A DNA stretch of 64,000 bases from positions 95,658 through 159,657 of the forward strand of contig DHVP01000017.1 in assembly GCA_002412715.1 (NCBI GenBank). Reading direction: 5' to 3'. The notes below the pieces were generated by a model. That model saw only the letters and a list, made by a program, of their open reading frames with translations, searched no databases and was not told where the DNA came from. Positions 8,401 to 16,973 of the stretch are shown here, in pieces (the stretch's first letter is position 1; each line of letters begins with the position of its first letter). The translations under genes were made by a program, and so were the position numbers. The DNA is from Deltaproteobacteria bacterium UBA5205. Lineage in GTDB: Bacteria; Desulfobacterota; Syntrophorhabdia; Syntrophorhabdales; Syntrophorhabdaceae.

Positions 8401-8696
8401 CGAAGATCCTCTCTCCCGTAGGCATCATCATCAACGAACTGCTCACGAACACAATGAAATACGCCTTTGTCGGCAGAGACAAGGGGAAGATACTGGTGTC
8501 TTTTTCAAAAATGGGCGGCCAGGCAACACTCATCGTAGCGGACGACGGAATAGTTATCCCGCAATCGGTCGATGTAGCGGCTTCAACCGGGTTTGGCCTG
8601 GAGCTCGTAAGCATAATCACGAAGCAGCTCAAGGGGGCTATGAGACTCAACAGGGATAACGGCACGGAGTTCAAGATCACCTTCGGCATCGAGTAG
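5424..8696 (+). CDS. CheB-CheR-PAS-histidine kinase fusion protein
   Basis: 1090 aa from the chosen ATG, which has an AAGGAAGG Shine-Dalgarno; the frame is open further upstream but unlike any family. Domains in order: CheB methylesterase (about 45-230, Ser52 in GIGASAGGL, His in LVQHLAP, Asp in SGTGSDGTLG); CheR methyltransferase (about 240-525, VPGCSTGEEAYS as SAM-binding loop); a coiled coil of repeated NEELQS-type units (about 690-765); a PAS domain (about 767-877); and a HisKA_2-type dimerisation domain with KEVHHRIKNN near 900, followed by HATPase_c to the end. Such fusions are known multi-domain sensors. They are thought to couple receptor-like methylation chemistry to phosphorelay. 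No cognate regulator is adjacent. Confidence 0.92.
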   Translation: MTKKKKPAAGERSIPPKKDTIAINGESPEPSTDAGTQVPPAEGFPIVGIGASAGGLAAFEAFFSGMPADIDPNMAFVLVQHLAPDHKSILTDLIRRYTRMRVYEVEDGMVVRPNCAYIIPPGRDMAFLNGSLHLMEPSAPRGQRLPIDFFFRSLAQDQRERAICIVLSGTGSDGTLGVRAIKGEGGMAMAQSPEFTEYDGMPRSAIATGLVDYELPPSEMPAQLIAYVAHAFDRLRGPITAVVSTKAENALKKILIMLRAHTGQDFSQYKPSTIKRRIERRMAVHQIKTMDGYAVYVQQTPAEAEALFRDLLIGVTNFFRDPKAFLALEKQIIPRIFAGKPADSFIRVWVPGCSTGEEAYSIAILFQEYLEMLKKSFRVQVFATDIDGQAITTARAGIYPASIAADITLERLARFFTMEPDGSAYRIHKGIRDMLIFSEQNVIKDPPFSKLDLISCRNLLIYMSGELQKKLIPLFYYALNPGCFLFLGTSETTGEFGGLFTVVDRKLKLYQRKDDILSAQRATRGRFFPPMPETGMGLPHTTARMALPRKLPLRELTEQALLEQVVPAGALVNDHGEILYLHGRTGLYLEPVPGEAGVNNILKMAREGLRYELAMALHKAAEAGEVVRHPSLRVRTNGAFATVNLTVRPVATGATEPHLYLVILEEERPSGREWSQQAAEGAKGANNTDADARIAALKQELRAKEEYLQTANEELKSSNEEMQSVNEELQSTNEELETSKEELQSVNEELATVNAELQTKVTDLSRANNDMNNLLAGTDIGTVFVDHQLRILRFTPTATRIINLILSDIGRPVGHMVSNLMDYDNLIEDTQAVLNTLIPREVTVQTRAGVWYDMRILPYRTLDNVIEGAVITFVDISKRKRAEDTTASLLSEKEILLKEVHHRIKNNMGIVTSLLSLHADTLTDPSVVAALEDASSRVKSMMVLYDKLYQSGDFREVAAREYLISLIDEITRNFPNRERVSIETHIDDLVLDAKILSPVGIIINELLTNTMKYAFVGRDKGKILVSFSKMGGQATLIVADDGIVIPQSVDVAASTGFGLELVSIITKQLKGAMRLNRDNGTEFKITFGIE

Positions 8697-8755
8697 GAAG
8701 GACCGCCGTGGATTGCAGAGGGTAATCAACATCCCACTGCCTCCTATTGATACGC

Positions 8756-11743
8756 CTATCTATCTTCCATACGTGCATCTAATGCGCGCCGAACCGCTTG
8801 CGCTAATTCCCGCCTGGTGAGAGGTTTCATGAGGAATTGCTTGATGCCCGCTTCTTTTGCGGTTTCCGGAGAAATCGTCGTACTGTGGCCGGTGCAGATT
8901 ATGATGGGGATGTCCGGTCGTATAATGAGAAATTCCCTGGTTAGTTGCATTCCCGACATTGAAGGCATGGACTGATCCGTGATGACAAGGTCAAAGCGGG
9001 AAGGATCGGAAGAAAATGTTTTAAGTGCCTCAGCGGGATCGGTCAATGCAGTTGCACGATAACCGAGCTTCTCAAGAACAGCTTTGGCCCATACCACGAG
9101 CATATCTTCATCATCAACAAAAAGGATGCTCTCGGTGCCAGTGGGGGTTTGAAGGGGTCCGATATCCTCTTCTTTCACTCCCTTGGGCAGAAACACTCTG
9201 AAAATGGAGCCGATTCCAGGCTCACTCTCAACAGTCATTGTACCCTCGAGATCAGAAACAATCCCATATACCACGGCAAGGCCCATACCCGTTCCTTCGC
9301 CCAGTCGCCGCGTGGTAAAGAAGGGCTCAAAGATCCGTTTCATTACATCGGGGCTCATACCGGTGCCCGTATCCTTCACCATCAGCTGTACGTACTCTCC
9401 GGGCATCCCGTCCGATTCGGGCATGAGTGAATCAGGCATGAAATCGATATCAGTGAGGCTGATCTCGAGAACACCGCCTTTTTCTTCCATGGCATGGGAT
9501 GCATTGGTGACGAGGTTCATGATTATCTGCTGCACCTCTGTCGGAGCCGCGAGAATTGTGTCCGACGTGGCCGTGATAACGAGTTTTATCTCAATATTGG
9601 CAGGGATAGATGCCCTGAGGAGTTGCGCCGTCTCTTTGACAAGGGGAGACAGGGGCAGCGGGGCCCTCTCATAATTCGTTTTCCTGCTGAAGGCGAGGAT
9701 CTGCTTCACAAGGTCCCGCGCCCTCATGGCCGATTTGAGGACGTTCTTCAGACTGTTTTCCACCGGGGGACGATCGGCGACATCTTCAATTGCCATCTCG
9801 GTAAAGCCCAGGATGGCCGCGAGGATGTTATTGAAGTCATGCGCAATGCCTCCCGCGAGGGTACCGATGGCCTCCATCTTTTGGGACTGGCGGAGTTGTT
9901 CTTCGGCTTTTTGACGCTCGTTTGTCTCGCGCTTCAGTGATTCATAGGCTTCTTGGAGTTGGACGGTCCTTTCCCGTACACGACGTTCCAGTTGATCACG
10001 TGACGAACGAAGCTCTTCCTCCATCGCTTTTCTCTCATCAATGTCAAGGTTGATGCCCACCCAGCAGGTAATTTCTCCGTTCTCGTTTCTTACGGGGAGA
10101 CCCCTGGTTAATACCGTGTGATATTTTCCGTCCGGGCCGAGTATACGATGCTCGCTATCCCAAGGCTCTCCGGTGCGAATACAGTGCATCCATTTTAGCA
10201 TCATCAAATCTACATCTTCGGGTGGAAGTCTGTGTGTCCAGCCGAACTGTTGTTGTTCCTCTTGTGTCATTTCAAGAAGATCGAGGAAGGACTGACTGAC
10301 ATATAAGGCTTCTCCGTTTGCGTCGGCTAACCAGACTCCATAAGGAAGCGTCTCGCCCATGATCCGGTACTGTTGTTCGCTTTGGCGCAGGGCTTCCTCC
10401 GACCGCGTGCGCTCGGTAATGTCCTGGGCGTATATGCGTACGGAGCTGAATTGCGGGATTAGCTGTATGGTTTCAGCAAAGACCCTCTCCTTGATGGCAA
10501 CCTCTCGATAGAATGAACCTGCTTTTCCTTGTGACAACATTTGAAGCATATCTTGAAGGTCTGTTGGCCAGAAAGGTGAGCAATCATCCCCATTCAGCCC
10601 ATGATCCTCGAGTGTTTTCGCTGCCGGATTGCGGTACTTAACCTGGCCCGAAGACGATAACTCAATTACCGGATTTGGATTGAGTTGCGGAAACGACGCA
10701 AGATGCTGGTTATGCTCTTCCATCTCTTTGCGCTCGCCGATCTCTGTCTGGAGTGCAACGTTAATGTTGGACAGCTCTTCTGCTTTTTGTTGCTCTTCTC
10801 TCAGAGTGGTTCTGCGGACAAGCCATGCCAGGGCGATCAGGGCGAAAAAGATGGTAATCGAGACGGCTGAATAAATCTTGACCCGGCTGCGCCATCCTTC
10901 CAGGATCGAATCGACGGGAACAGTGGTTGTCGCCACCAGGGGCAACCCCTTGATCTTCCGGTACGCCACGAGACGTCTCGGGCCATCTATCCCATCAGCT
11001 TCATATGTTCCCGACAACTCGTCGTTCGATAGCATGGTGAACCACTTCAGGTTTTGGAAAGTCTCTCCAACCAACTCAACCTGCATGGGCTGCCTGAGGA
11101 TCAGGGTGCCATCGGTGCGGAAAACACTGACCGTGCTTCCTTTGCCTATATCAAGATAGTCAAGAAAATCTGCATAATTTTCAGTCTCGATGGCTGCCAG
11201 AATAACACCGAGAAACTCCCCATTCTTCCCGGTGACACGCCGACTGATAGTAAAATTATATTTGTTGCTGACTTTTCCCTTGACGACAGGTCCAATATAA
11301 AATTCTACTTCCTTCTCACTATGTGCTTTAAAATGTTCTCTTTCCGAATAGTTTACTCGTGGCGATGGATATTTTGTTGAGTGCAGGATGAGATTGGCAT
11401 TCCTATCAATGAAGACAAGGAACCCCTTATCTGGTAGCCCCGATGCGATCTTTACCAGCCGTTCCCATTCCTGTGCAGATGCCGTACCTTCTCCCATTCC
11501 GCCCAGTTGAATTCTTTCAGCTAGAGTCTGGAGGATAGCATCGGTGCCGATAACTGTCCTCTTCATCCGTTCTTCCAGGGACAAAGATGATTTTTCCAGT
11601 ATAGCGTTCGTGCGACGGAGGGTGTATTTATAATCTGTTCGTGCTGTGAACCAGAGGGCAAGACCATCTATACAGACCAGGAATAGAAGAATTGCCAGAA
11701 GGTAGTGCAGGGATGTGAATCCGTACAGTTTTTTCTGTTTCAT
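8756..11743 (-). CDS. Membrane hybrid histidine kinase, Cache-PAS-PAS-HisKA-HATPase-REC
   Basis: 995 aa. A membrane segment (about 12-32) and a second one (about 291-311) enclose a periplasmic Cache-type sensor region (GFLVFIDRNANLILHST; GEFLGVILAAIE). Then follow a coiled coil, a PAS domain, a second PAS (YRIMGETLPYGVWLADANGE), a HisKA with GGIAHDFNN near 631 and HATPase_c with EPFFTTRRLGEGTGMGL. A C-terminal receiver has its phosphoacceptor near residue 922 in VITDQSMP. It probably senses a small external ligand and passes phosphate internally to its own receiver. It is convergent with the CheB-CheR kinase (60 nt apart). No strong Shine-Dalgarno is visible. Confidence 0.92.
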   Translation of the reverse strand: MKQKKLYGFTSLHYLLAILLFLVCIDGLALWFTARTDYKYTLRRTNAILEKSSLSLEERMKRTVIGTDAILQTLAERIQLGGMGEGTASAQEWERLVKIASGLPDKGFLVFIDRNANLILHSTKYPSPRVNYSEREHFKAHSEKEVEFYIGPVVKGKVSNKYNFTISRRVTGKNGEFLGVILAAIETENYADFLDYLDIGKGSTVSVFRTDGTLILRQPMQVELVGETFQNLKWFTMLSNDELSGTYEADGIDGPRRLVAYRKIKGLPLVATTTVPVDSILEGWRSRVKIYSAVSITIFFALIALAWLVRRTTLREEQQKAEELSNINVALQTEIGERKEMEEHNQHLASFPQLNPNPVIELSSSGQVKYRNPAAKTLEDHGLNGDDCSPFWPTDLQDMLQMLSQGKAGSFYREVAIKERVFAETIQLIPQFSSVRIYAQDITERTRSEEALRQSEQQYRIMGETLPYGVWLADANGEALYVSQSFLDLLEMTQEEQQQFGWTHRLPPEDVDLMMLKWMHCIRTGEPWDSEHRILGPDGKYHTVLTRGLPVRNENGEITCWVGINLDIDERKAMEEELRSSRDQLERRVRERTVQLQEAYESLKRETNERQKAEEQLRQSQKMEAIGTLAGGIAHDFNNILAAILGFTEMAIEDVADRPPVENSLKNVLKSAMRARDLVKQILAFSRKTNYERAPLPLSPLVKETAQLLRASIPANIEIKLVITATSDTILAAPTEVQQIIMNLVTNASHAMEEKGGVLEISLTDIDFMPDSLMPESDGMPGEYVQLMVKDTGTGMSPDVMKRIFEPFFTTRRLGEGTGMGLAVVYGIVSDLEGTMTVESEPGIGSIFRVFLPKGVKEEDIGPLQTPTGTESILFVDDEDMLVVWAKAVLEKLGYRATALTDPAEALKTFSSDPSRFDLVITDQSMPSMSGMQLTREFLIIRPDIPIIICTGHSTTISPETAKEAGIKQFLMKPLTRRELAQAVRRALDARMEDR

Positions 11744-12113
11744 GAGTCAGGTAAACCTATGTCTAGTATATGATTTTTATTTTTGTTTTAGCAAGACACG
11801 TTTCTGATGATAGATTGAGAATATTGAGATAATGCCCCTTCAAAACCTGACGTCTATTTCCGATTGAAATGTGTATATCAGGGGCAAGCTCTAAAGATTC
11901 GATTACAGGAACTGCTTGATGACTTGTCCTCAGAGTCTTCAGGAATAGTTCCTGAAACCCCTTAATTTTACCAACCGTAAGATTAGTCAGAAGTGACTTA
12001 TAACATTATTCGGGACTTAGTTATCACACCCCCCTACATTTTCTTTGCTTCATTGACTTATTACAAAGTATGAAGCATATTAAAGAGTAAAAAAAATGTG
12101 AAAAGGTGGGCAG
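11744..12113. other. Divergent intergenic region with an 8-3-8 dyad
   Basis: 370 nt between the divergent hybrid kinase and SagB-type genes; AT-rich and probably carrying both promoters. A perfect dyad TTCAGGAA-TAG-TTCCTGAA lies at 11938-11956 and is a candidate operator. A weak promoter-like pair TTGACT (12053) and CATATT (12076) with a 17-nt spacer precedes the SagB-type gene. No gene seen. Confidence 0.4.
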
Positions 12114-12881
12114 GTGAGCGAGAGGGAAAAGGAACAACCTGAGATCGGGACCAGGTTTCAGAATGAGACGAAATATACCCCCGATTCTCTTTCCAACCAT
12201 GTGTTTAACCTGGGGTCCATTCCGGAGACATTCAAAGAATATCCGAACCCTATAGCCAGGATCTCCCTTCCCGAACCGAAGGCACGGGGCGAGAGTAACC
12301 TCTGGAAACTTCTGCTGAGAAGGAGATCCCGCAGGGAATATACAGTCAATAAATCCCTCAAGCTCAACGATCTTTCGGCGCTCCTGTGGGCAACTCAGGG
12401 GCTTACCGCGCAATTCGGCGATACGTTCTTCAGGACGGCGCCCTCGGCCGGCGGGCTCTATCCTGTCGAGACCTATCTTTATGTCCGGGCCGTTGATGGG
12501 CTTGAAGAGGGGATCTACCATTTCAGGCCCGGCGATTACGACCTGGAGTTTTTAAAAAAGGGCGAGTATTCGGCACAGCTTACTGAAGCGGCCCTGCAGC
12601 AGACCGTTGTTCTCTGTGCTCAGGTGACCTTTATCTGGTCGGCGGTCATCGCCCGGGGAAGGTGGAAATACAATCAGAGGGCTTACCGTTACGTATATCT
12701 CGATGCCGGTCACATCGCGCAGAACCTCTATCTCGCCGGAGAGGCCCTGGGACTGGGTGTTTGTGCAGTCGGGGCATTTTACGATGATGATGTAAACCAC
12801 ATCATGGATTTCGATGGCGAAGAGGAAACGGTCATCTACATGGCCACCGTCGGGCTTCGCTCCGAGCAGAAGCCCGCATAA
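12114..12881 (+). CDS. SagB/ThcOx-type FMN-dependent oxidoreductase
   Basis: 255 aa, GTG start with AAAGGTGG upstream. The nitroreductase fold is recognisable: LLLRRRSRREY near 65-77 (FMN phosphate contacts), TAPSAGGLYPVETYL near 104-118 and a C-terminal AGHIAQNLYLAGEALGLGVC. These are hallmarks of the SagB/ThcOx family. Members oxidise azolines in some peptide natural product pathways, but many stand-alone homologues in anaerobes have no known substrate. The next gene, a radical SAM protein, follows after 23 nt and is probably co-transcribed. No precursor peptide gene or cyclodehydratase is nearby, so a role in peptide modification is not supported here. Confidence 0.85.
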   Translation: MSEREKEQPEIGTRFQNETKYTPDSLSNHVFNLGSIPETFKEYPNPIARISLPEPKARGESNLWKLLLRRRSRREYTVNKSLKLNDLSALLWATQGLTAQFGDTFFRTAPSAGGLYPVETYLYVRAVDGLEEGIYHFRPGDYDLEFLKKGEYSAQLTEAALQQTVVLCAQVTFIWSAVIARGRWKYNQRAYRYVYLDAGHIAQNLYLAGEALGLGVCAVGAFYDDDVNHIMDFDGEEETVIYMATVGLRSEQKPA

Positions 12882-12904
12882 ATGGAGCCCAAGGAGTCAC
12901 GAAC

Positions 12905-13960
12905 ATGTACGAACAAGGAGTGATCAGACCCCCCAGCGAAGCCCAGAGTCTTCTCATACGAGTAACCAGGAACTGTCCCTGGAACCAGTGCATCTTTTGC
13001 CCCGCGTATAAAGGGGTCAAATTTTCCCGGCGGACCGTCGAAGAAGTCAAACAAGACATCGACCACATGGAAAAGGAATACGCCTCCTACAAGAACACGA
13101 TTAAATCGGCGTTTCTGCAGGATGCGGACAGCCTCGTCCTGAAAACCGAAGACATCCTCGAGATCATCAACTATACAAAGCAAAAATTTTCCGGCCTCGA
13201 ACGCATCACAACCTATGCCCGGGCGACCACGCTGAAACGAAAGACCGTGGAAGAGCTTAAACAGCTCTGTAAAGCCGGTCTCACGAGAATACACGTGGGC
13301 ATGGAAAGCGGCTCTGAAAAGGTCCTCAAAATGATCAGAAAGGGCATCACGCCCGAAGACATCGTCGAGGGCGGCAAGAAGGTCGTGGAAGCAGGGATGT
13401 CGCTTTCGGAATACATAATGCCCGGGGTGGGCGGCAGGACGATGAGTTCCGAAAACGCGATCGAGACGGCGCGCCTCTTGAACCAGATAAAGCCCGATTT
13501 CATCAGGGTGCGTACCTTCGCCATGCACCCCATGTCGCCTATGCGCAAACTCGTCGAGGATGGTACGTTCGTGACCATGAATGACGCCGAAATAGTCTCC
13601 GAGATTCGCCTCCTTGTGGAGGCGCTGGATGAAATGCACAGCTATTTCTCATGCGGCGATTTCAGCCTCAATCTGCTCATGCAGGTGGATGGGTATCTTG
13701 ACGAGAAAAAGGCCTACATGCTCAGCGAACTCGACAAGTTCCTCGCCCTTACGTCCGAGCAGCAGAAGGCCTACGCCCTTATCAGGCGGTCGTCGTATAT
13801 GCAATATCCCATAGAGGCCGTAGAGAACGAAGAACTCATGAGAAAGGTACTCCCCGAGATCGAGAAGCTGGAAAAAGACGATCCCGAGGGTTTCCACAAA
13901 TACATAGAAACCCTGAAGTCCTACCAGCTCCCCCAGCCGCAAACAGATGAGTGGAAGTGA
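12905..13960 (+). CDS. Radical SAM protein
   Basis: 351 aa. The iron-sulfur motif near residue 24 is CPWNQCIFC, i.e. CX4CX2C rather than the canonical CX3CX2C. I recall this spacing from an Elp3/MiaB-like group of uncharacterised radical SAM proteins with the context RVTRNCPWNxC. The barrel continues with HVGMESGSEKVLKMIRKG, SEYIMPGVGG and HPMSPM, typical of that fold. The C-terminal third is helical. It probably reductively cleaves S-adenosylmethionine, but the substrate is unknown. A GGAG Shine-Dalgarno precedes the ATG. It lies in a likely two-gene operon with the SagB-type oxidoreductase. Confidence 0.85.
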   Translation: MYEQGVIRPPSEAQSLLIRVTRNCPWNQCIFCPAYKGVKFSRRTVEEVKQDIDHMEKEYASYKNTIKSAFLQDADSLVLKTEDILEIINYTKQKFSGLERITTYARATTLKRKTVEELKQLCKAGLTRIHVGMESGSEKVLKMIRKGITPEDIVEGGKKVVEAGMSLSEYIMPGVGGRTMSSENAIETARLLNQIKPDFIRVRTFAMHPMSPMRKLVEDGTFVTMNDAEIVSEIRLLVEALDEMHSYFSCGDFSLNLLMQVDGYLDEKKAYMLSELDKFLALTSEQQKAYALIRRSSYMQYPIEAVENEELMRKVLPEIEKLEKDDPEGFHKYIETLKSYQLPQPQTDEWK

Positions 13961-13992
13961 AAGAACCCGAAACGCGAAATCCTGAACCGTTT

Positions 13993-14937
13993 CTATTTTA
14001 GCCTTTTTTCCAGCTCTGTCGGGAGGAGGACCTCGAGATGGATCGGGGGGCCGCCCATGAGGCTTTGAAGCATGTCCTTTCCGGCGGTAAATTTTTCAAT
14101 GATGTCCCCGTTTGTCGTGAGATGATAATCAATACCGTTTCTCAGCGAATGAGCTATATGAGAGACATGGCGGTCGATGGTCTCCTGGCAGTATTTCTTT
14201 CTGACGATGTCGAGAACGAAGTCGATATGCCTGTCCGCCATGGGCAGCCTGGGGCAGCTTTTCTTGCCGATGTTCACGAGCCGGTTGAGAAGACCGAGAA
14301 GGTTTTTATTGAATGCAGCGTCATCTCCATTCAGGGCGGCGCTGCGTGCATACTTCGGCAACATCTCCTTCAGCACTTTCCAGTTGAGCCCATATTGAAT
14401 GTGTTTGAGGTCCGCCCAGAGCTGCATGTCGTAGACATTGTGCAGAGCGGCGGCGCAGTCCCTGAGGATTGCTGTTTCTTCATCGTACGCCGCCGTCTTG
14501 ACGGCGTCTTTTGCCTTTTCCAGTTCGTCGCAGATGACGGCGGCCACGTGTTCACACATTCGGGGATGCTCGTGTTCGCCCACCATGTCGTCATGGCCGC
14601 TTATGAGCTCGAGCTGATCATAGAAATCGACAATCGCCCTCCAGTGGCTCGTTTCGTTCCGGTCTGCCCCATCCCAGCACTCGAAATTATCGATATTATC
14701 GGTGATCTGAAAGGTATCGGTGACGCACAGACCGCCCCGGTTCATCTGGATGACGAAATCCAGCTCCATTTCATCGACCGACGTGACCAGACACAACCGA
14801 TCTTCCTTGTAGCGCTGCCAGATCGATCTCAGGGCGTTCCATTCGGCCAGAAGCGCCTCGTCGTCAACCCCGGCCATTGCTATCAGGTCAAGAATATGAT
14901 AGTCCACATAAGCGCTCGAGCGCCCCTTGCTTGCCAT
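13993..14937 (-). CDS. Uncharacterised protein with PIN-like features
   Basis: 314 aa, not firmly assigned. The N-terminus (SSAYVDYHILDLI) looks like the first strand of a PIN nuclease with an acidic residue (Asp12). Near residues 265-285, HVSHIAHSLRNGIDYHLTTN looks like the last PIN motifs, where an Asp follows G-(I/V). Between them sit about 200 mostly helical residues, much longer than a normal PIN domain. If correct, it is a PIN-like protein with a large insertion, perhaps an RNase. It is convergent with the radical SAM gene and stands alone; no antitoxin-like partner is visible. Confidence 0.5.
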   Translation of the reverse strand: MASKGRSSAYVDYHILDLIAMAGVDDEALLAEWNALRSIWQRYKEDRLCLVTSVDEMELDFVIQMNRGGLCVTDTFQITDNIDNFECWDGADRNETSHWRAIVDFYDQLELISGHDDMVGEHEHPRMCEHVAAVICDELEKAKDAVKTAAYDEETAILRDCAAALHNVYDMQLWADLKHIQYGLNWKVLKEMLPKYARSAALNGDDAAFNKNLLGLLNRLVNIGKKSCPRLPMADRHIDFVLDIVRKKYCQETIDRHVSHIAHSLRNGIDYHLTTNGDIIEKFTAGKDMLQSLMGGPPIHLEVLLPTELEKRLK

Positions 14938-15203
14938 TTATCACCTGCATCCCCGGGGGGAAACCCCCGTTGAATCCTCGAGATTGCCGAAAGAATGCGC
15001 CTGGCGACGTGGAATATGCCACCACAGTGAACGTGAGAATCAATGAGAACCGGTAAACTCTGAAACCACCCCTTTGCCCTGCCCTCATTATAGCAAATGT
15101 ATAAAAGAATAGAAGAGAATAATTGGGGCGGAGTCACCCTGTCCGCTTGCAGCGTCCTTTGGCGTTGAAATGGATGTCGTTTGAATATATTCTATTGTCT
15201 GTC

Positions 15204-16022
15204 ATGAAAATACAGGAACCCTGCCGCCCCTGTCTGACAGGATTGATCGAGAAAACGGTGCTTCTTTCCGGCGGCGACGGCCGCATTCTGAATTCGTCGC
15301 TTCAGCTTCTTAACGGGTTGTTCGTCGAGGGGGCGACCCCCCCGGCGATTGCCGACACCCTCCTTGCCCACATCAGGCAAACAACCGGGGTTTGGGATCC
15401 CTACGCCACCATAAAATACCGCGAGTACAGGGAAGCCTTGAAGATCATGGAAGGCCTGGAGGGTTCGCCGGGGGACTCGCTTGAGGATGTCCTGCGGCTG
15501 TCGGCCCTGGGCAATTCCACCGATTACTTCACCGGCGGCAGCTTCCGGCAAGACCATCTGGTCCTCCGCGGCGATATGGATAAATTGGCGGACGCGATTT
15601 ATATTAAAGGCAACGAAATACTCATGCTGGGCGACAATATGGGAGATTTCATATTCGATCTTCCCCTGGCGCGTTTTCTTCAAAAGGAGGGCAAGAGGGT
15701 ATTCTATACGGTCAGGGAGCATCCGGCACAGAATGACCTTTCCATGGAAGATGTCCGCCGGCTTGGCCTGACAGATATGCATCCCCGGATCATTTCCACG
15801 GGAAAGGCCAATGTCGGGCTGCCGCGGGAGGATATCGCGGGCGAGATCGAAAGACTATGGAAGAGCGACGCCCCCGTCATCGCAAAAGGGATGGGCAATT
15901 TCGAAACGATCAGCGAATTTGACGAGGAACGTCAGGTGGTATATATAATGAAGGTAAAATGCCCCGCCGTTGCCCGTGCACTCAATAGCGACATAGGGAC
16001 ATACCTGATTCACGTGAGGTGA
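15204..16022 (+). CDS. DUF89 / ARMT1-like metal-dependent phosphatase family protein
   Basis: 272 aa from the ATG at 15204, where the family-typical N-terminus MKIQEPCRPCL begins; an earlier in-frame start exists at 15123 without family support. The family's conserved sites are visible: CxxC near the N-terminus, LGNSTDYF near 107, LMLGDNMGDFIFDLPL near 140 (metal-binding Asp/Asn) and VIAKGMGNFE near 230. Members act as metal-dependent phosphatases on small sugar or metabolite phosphates. It ends 6 nt before dnaJ and may be co-transcribed with it. Confidence 0.85.
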   Translation: MKIQEPCRPCLTGLIEKTVLLSGGDGRILNSSLQLLNGLFVEGATPPAIADTLLAHIRQTTGVWDPYATIKYREYREALKIMEGLEGSPGDSLEDVLRLSALGNSTDYFTGGSFRQDHLVLRGDMDKLADAIYIKGNEILMLGDNMGDFIFDLPLARFLQKEGKRVFYTVREHPAQNDLSMEDVRRLGLTDMHPRIISTGKANVGLPREDIAGEIERLWKSDAPVIAKGMGNFETISEFDEERQVVYIMKVKCPAVARALNSDIGTYLIHVR

Positions 16023-16028
16023 AAACAT

Positions 16029-16973
16029 ATGGCAGGAAAACAGGATTACTATGAACTTCTCGGCGTGTCCAAAACAGCCTCGGAAGAAGAAATAAAAAAG
16101 GCGTACCGCAAGCTGGCATTAAAATTTCACCCCGACCGCAATCCGGGCAACAAGGAGGCCGAGGAAAGATTCAAACTCATCAATGAGGCCTACGCCGTGC
16201 TGAGCGACACGGAAAAGCGCAAGCAGTTCGACTCCTTCGGGATGGGTGGGTTTCAGCAGCGTTACAGCGAAGAGGACATCTTCCGCGGTTTCAACGTCGG
16301 AGACCTTTTCAAGGACCTCGGCTTCGGCGGAGGCGACATTTTCAGCATGATCTTCGGCGGACAGGGAGGCAAACGCGCGGGAGGACGGCAGCAGCGGCAG
16401 CAGCAGCAGTCCTGGGACTTCGGCGATTATATTACAAGGGAACAGCAGCAGCACGGGCCTCAGGCGGTGCAGGACCTTGATCTCCACTACGAACTGGAAA
16501 TCCCCTTCATGGACTCGATACACGGAGCTGAAAAACGTATTTCGCTCGCCACGCAATCCGGCACGGAAGAGGTGAACGTCAAGATACCGAAAGGGATCGC
16601 CAGCGGAAAGAAACTGAGGCTGAAAGGCAAAGGGAACCAGGACCGCACGGGTCGGCGCGGAAACCTGTACATTACCATGAAGGTTGGGGAACATCCCGTT
16701 TTCAAGCGAACCGGCAATGACCTCTTCGTAACGAGGGAAGTAAAACTGACTGACGCCCTTCTCGGAACAGTCGTAGAGGTCCCATCCATCGACGGACCGA
16801 AGAGGGTGACTATTCCGCCGGGGGTAAAAAGCCATTCCAAGGTGCGTCTTAAAGGTCTCGGCATCCCCGACCAGGGAGGCGACGAGTACGTGGAGATTAT
16901 CATCGACATCCCCAAGAAACTTACCGAAAAGCAGAAGACTCTTCTCGAGGAACTGAGAAAGGAAGGTTTATAG
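16029..16973 (+). CDS. DnaJ-type co-chaperone lacking the zinc finger (CbpA-like)
   Basis: 314 aa. The J domain spans residues 5-70 with the HPD signature (FHPDRNPGN). It is followed by a Gly/Phe-rich linker, a Gln-rich stretch with runs of QQQ (about 118-145) and the C-terminal substrate-binding domains (LRLKGKGNQDRTGRRGNLYI; VKSHSKVRLKGLGIPDQGG). The Cys-rich zinc-finger domain of classical DnaJ is missing, so this is a class II J-protein that stimulates the DnaK ATPase. The next gene starts inside its stop codon. Confidence 0.9.
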   Translation: MAGKQDYYELLGVSKTASEEEIKKAYRKLALKFHPDRNPGNKEAEERFKLINEAYAVLSDTEKRKQFDSFGMGGFQQRYSEEDIFRGFNVGDLFKDLGFGGGDIFSMIFGGQGGKRAGGRQQRQQQQSWDFGDYITREQQQHGPQAVQDLDLHYELEIPFMDSIHGAEKRISLATQSGTEEVNVKIPKGIASGKKLRLKGKGNQDRTGRRGNLYITMKVGEHPVFKRTGNDLFVTREVKLTDALLGTVVEVPSIDGPKRVTIPPGVKSHSKVRLKGLGIPDQGGDEYVEIIIDIPKKLTEKQKTLLEELRKEGL

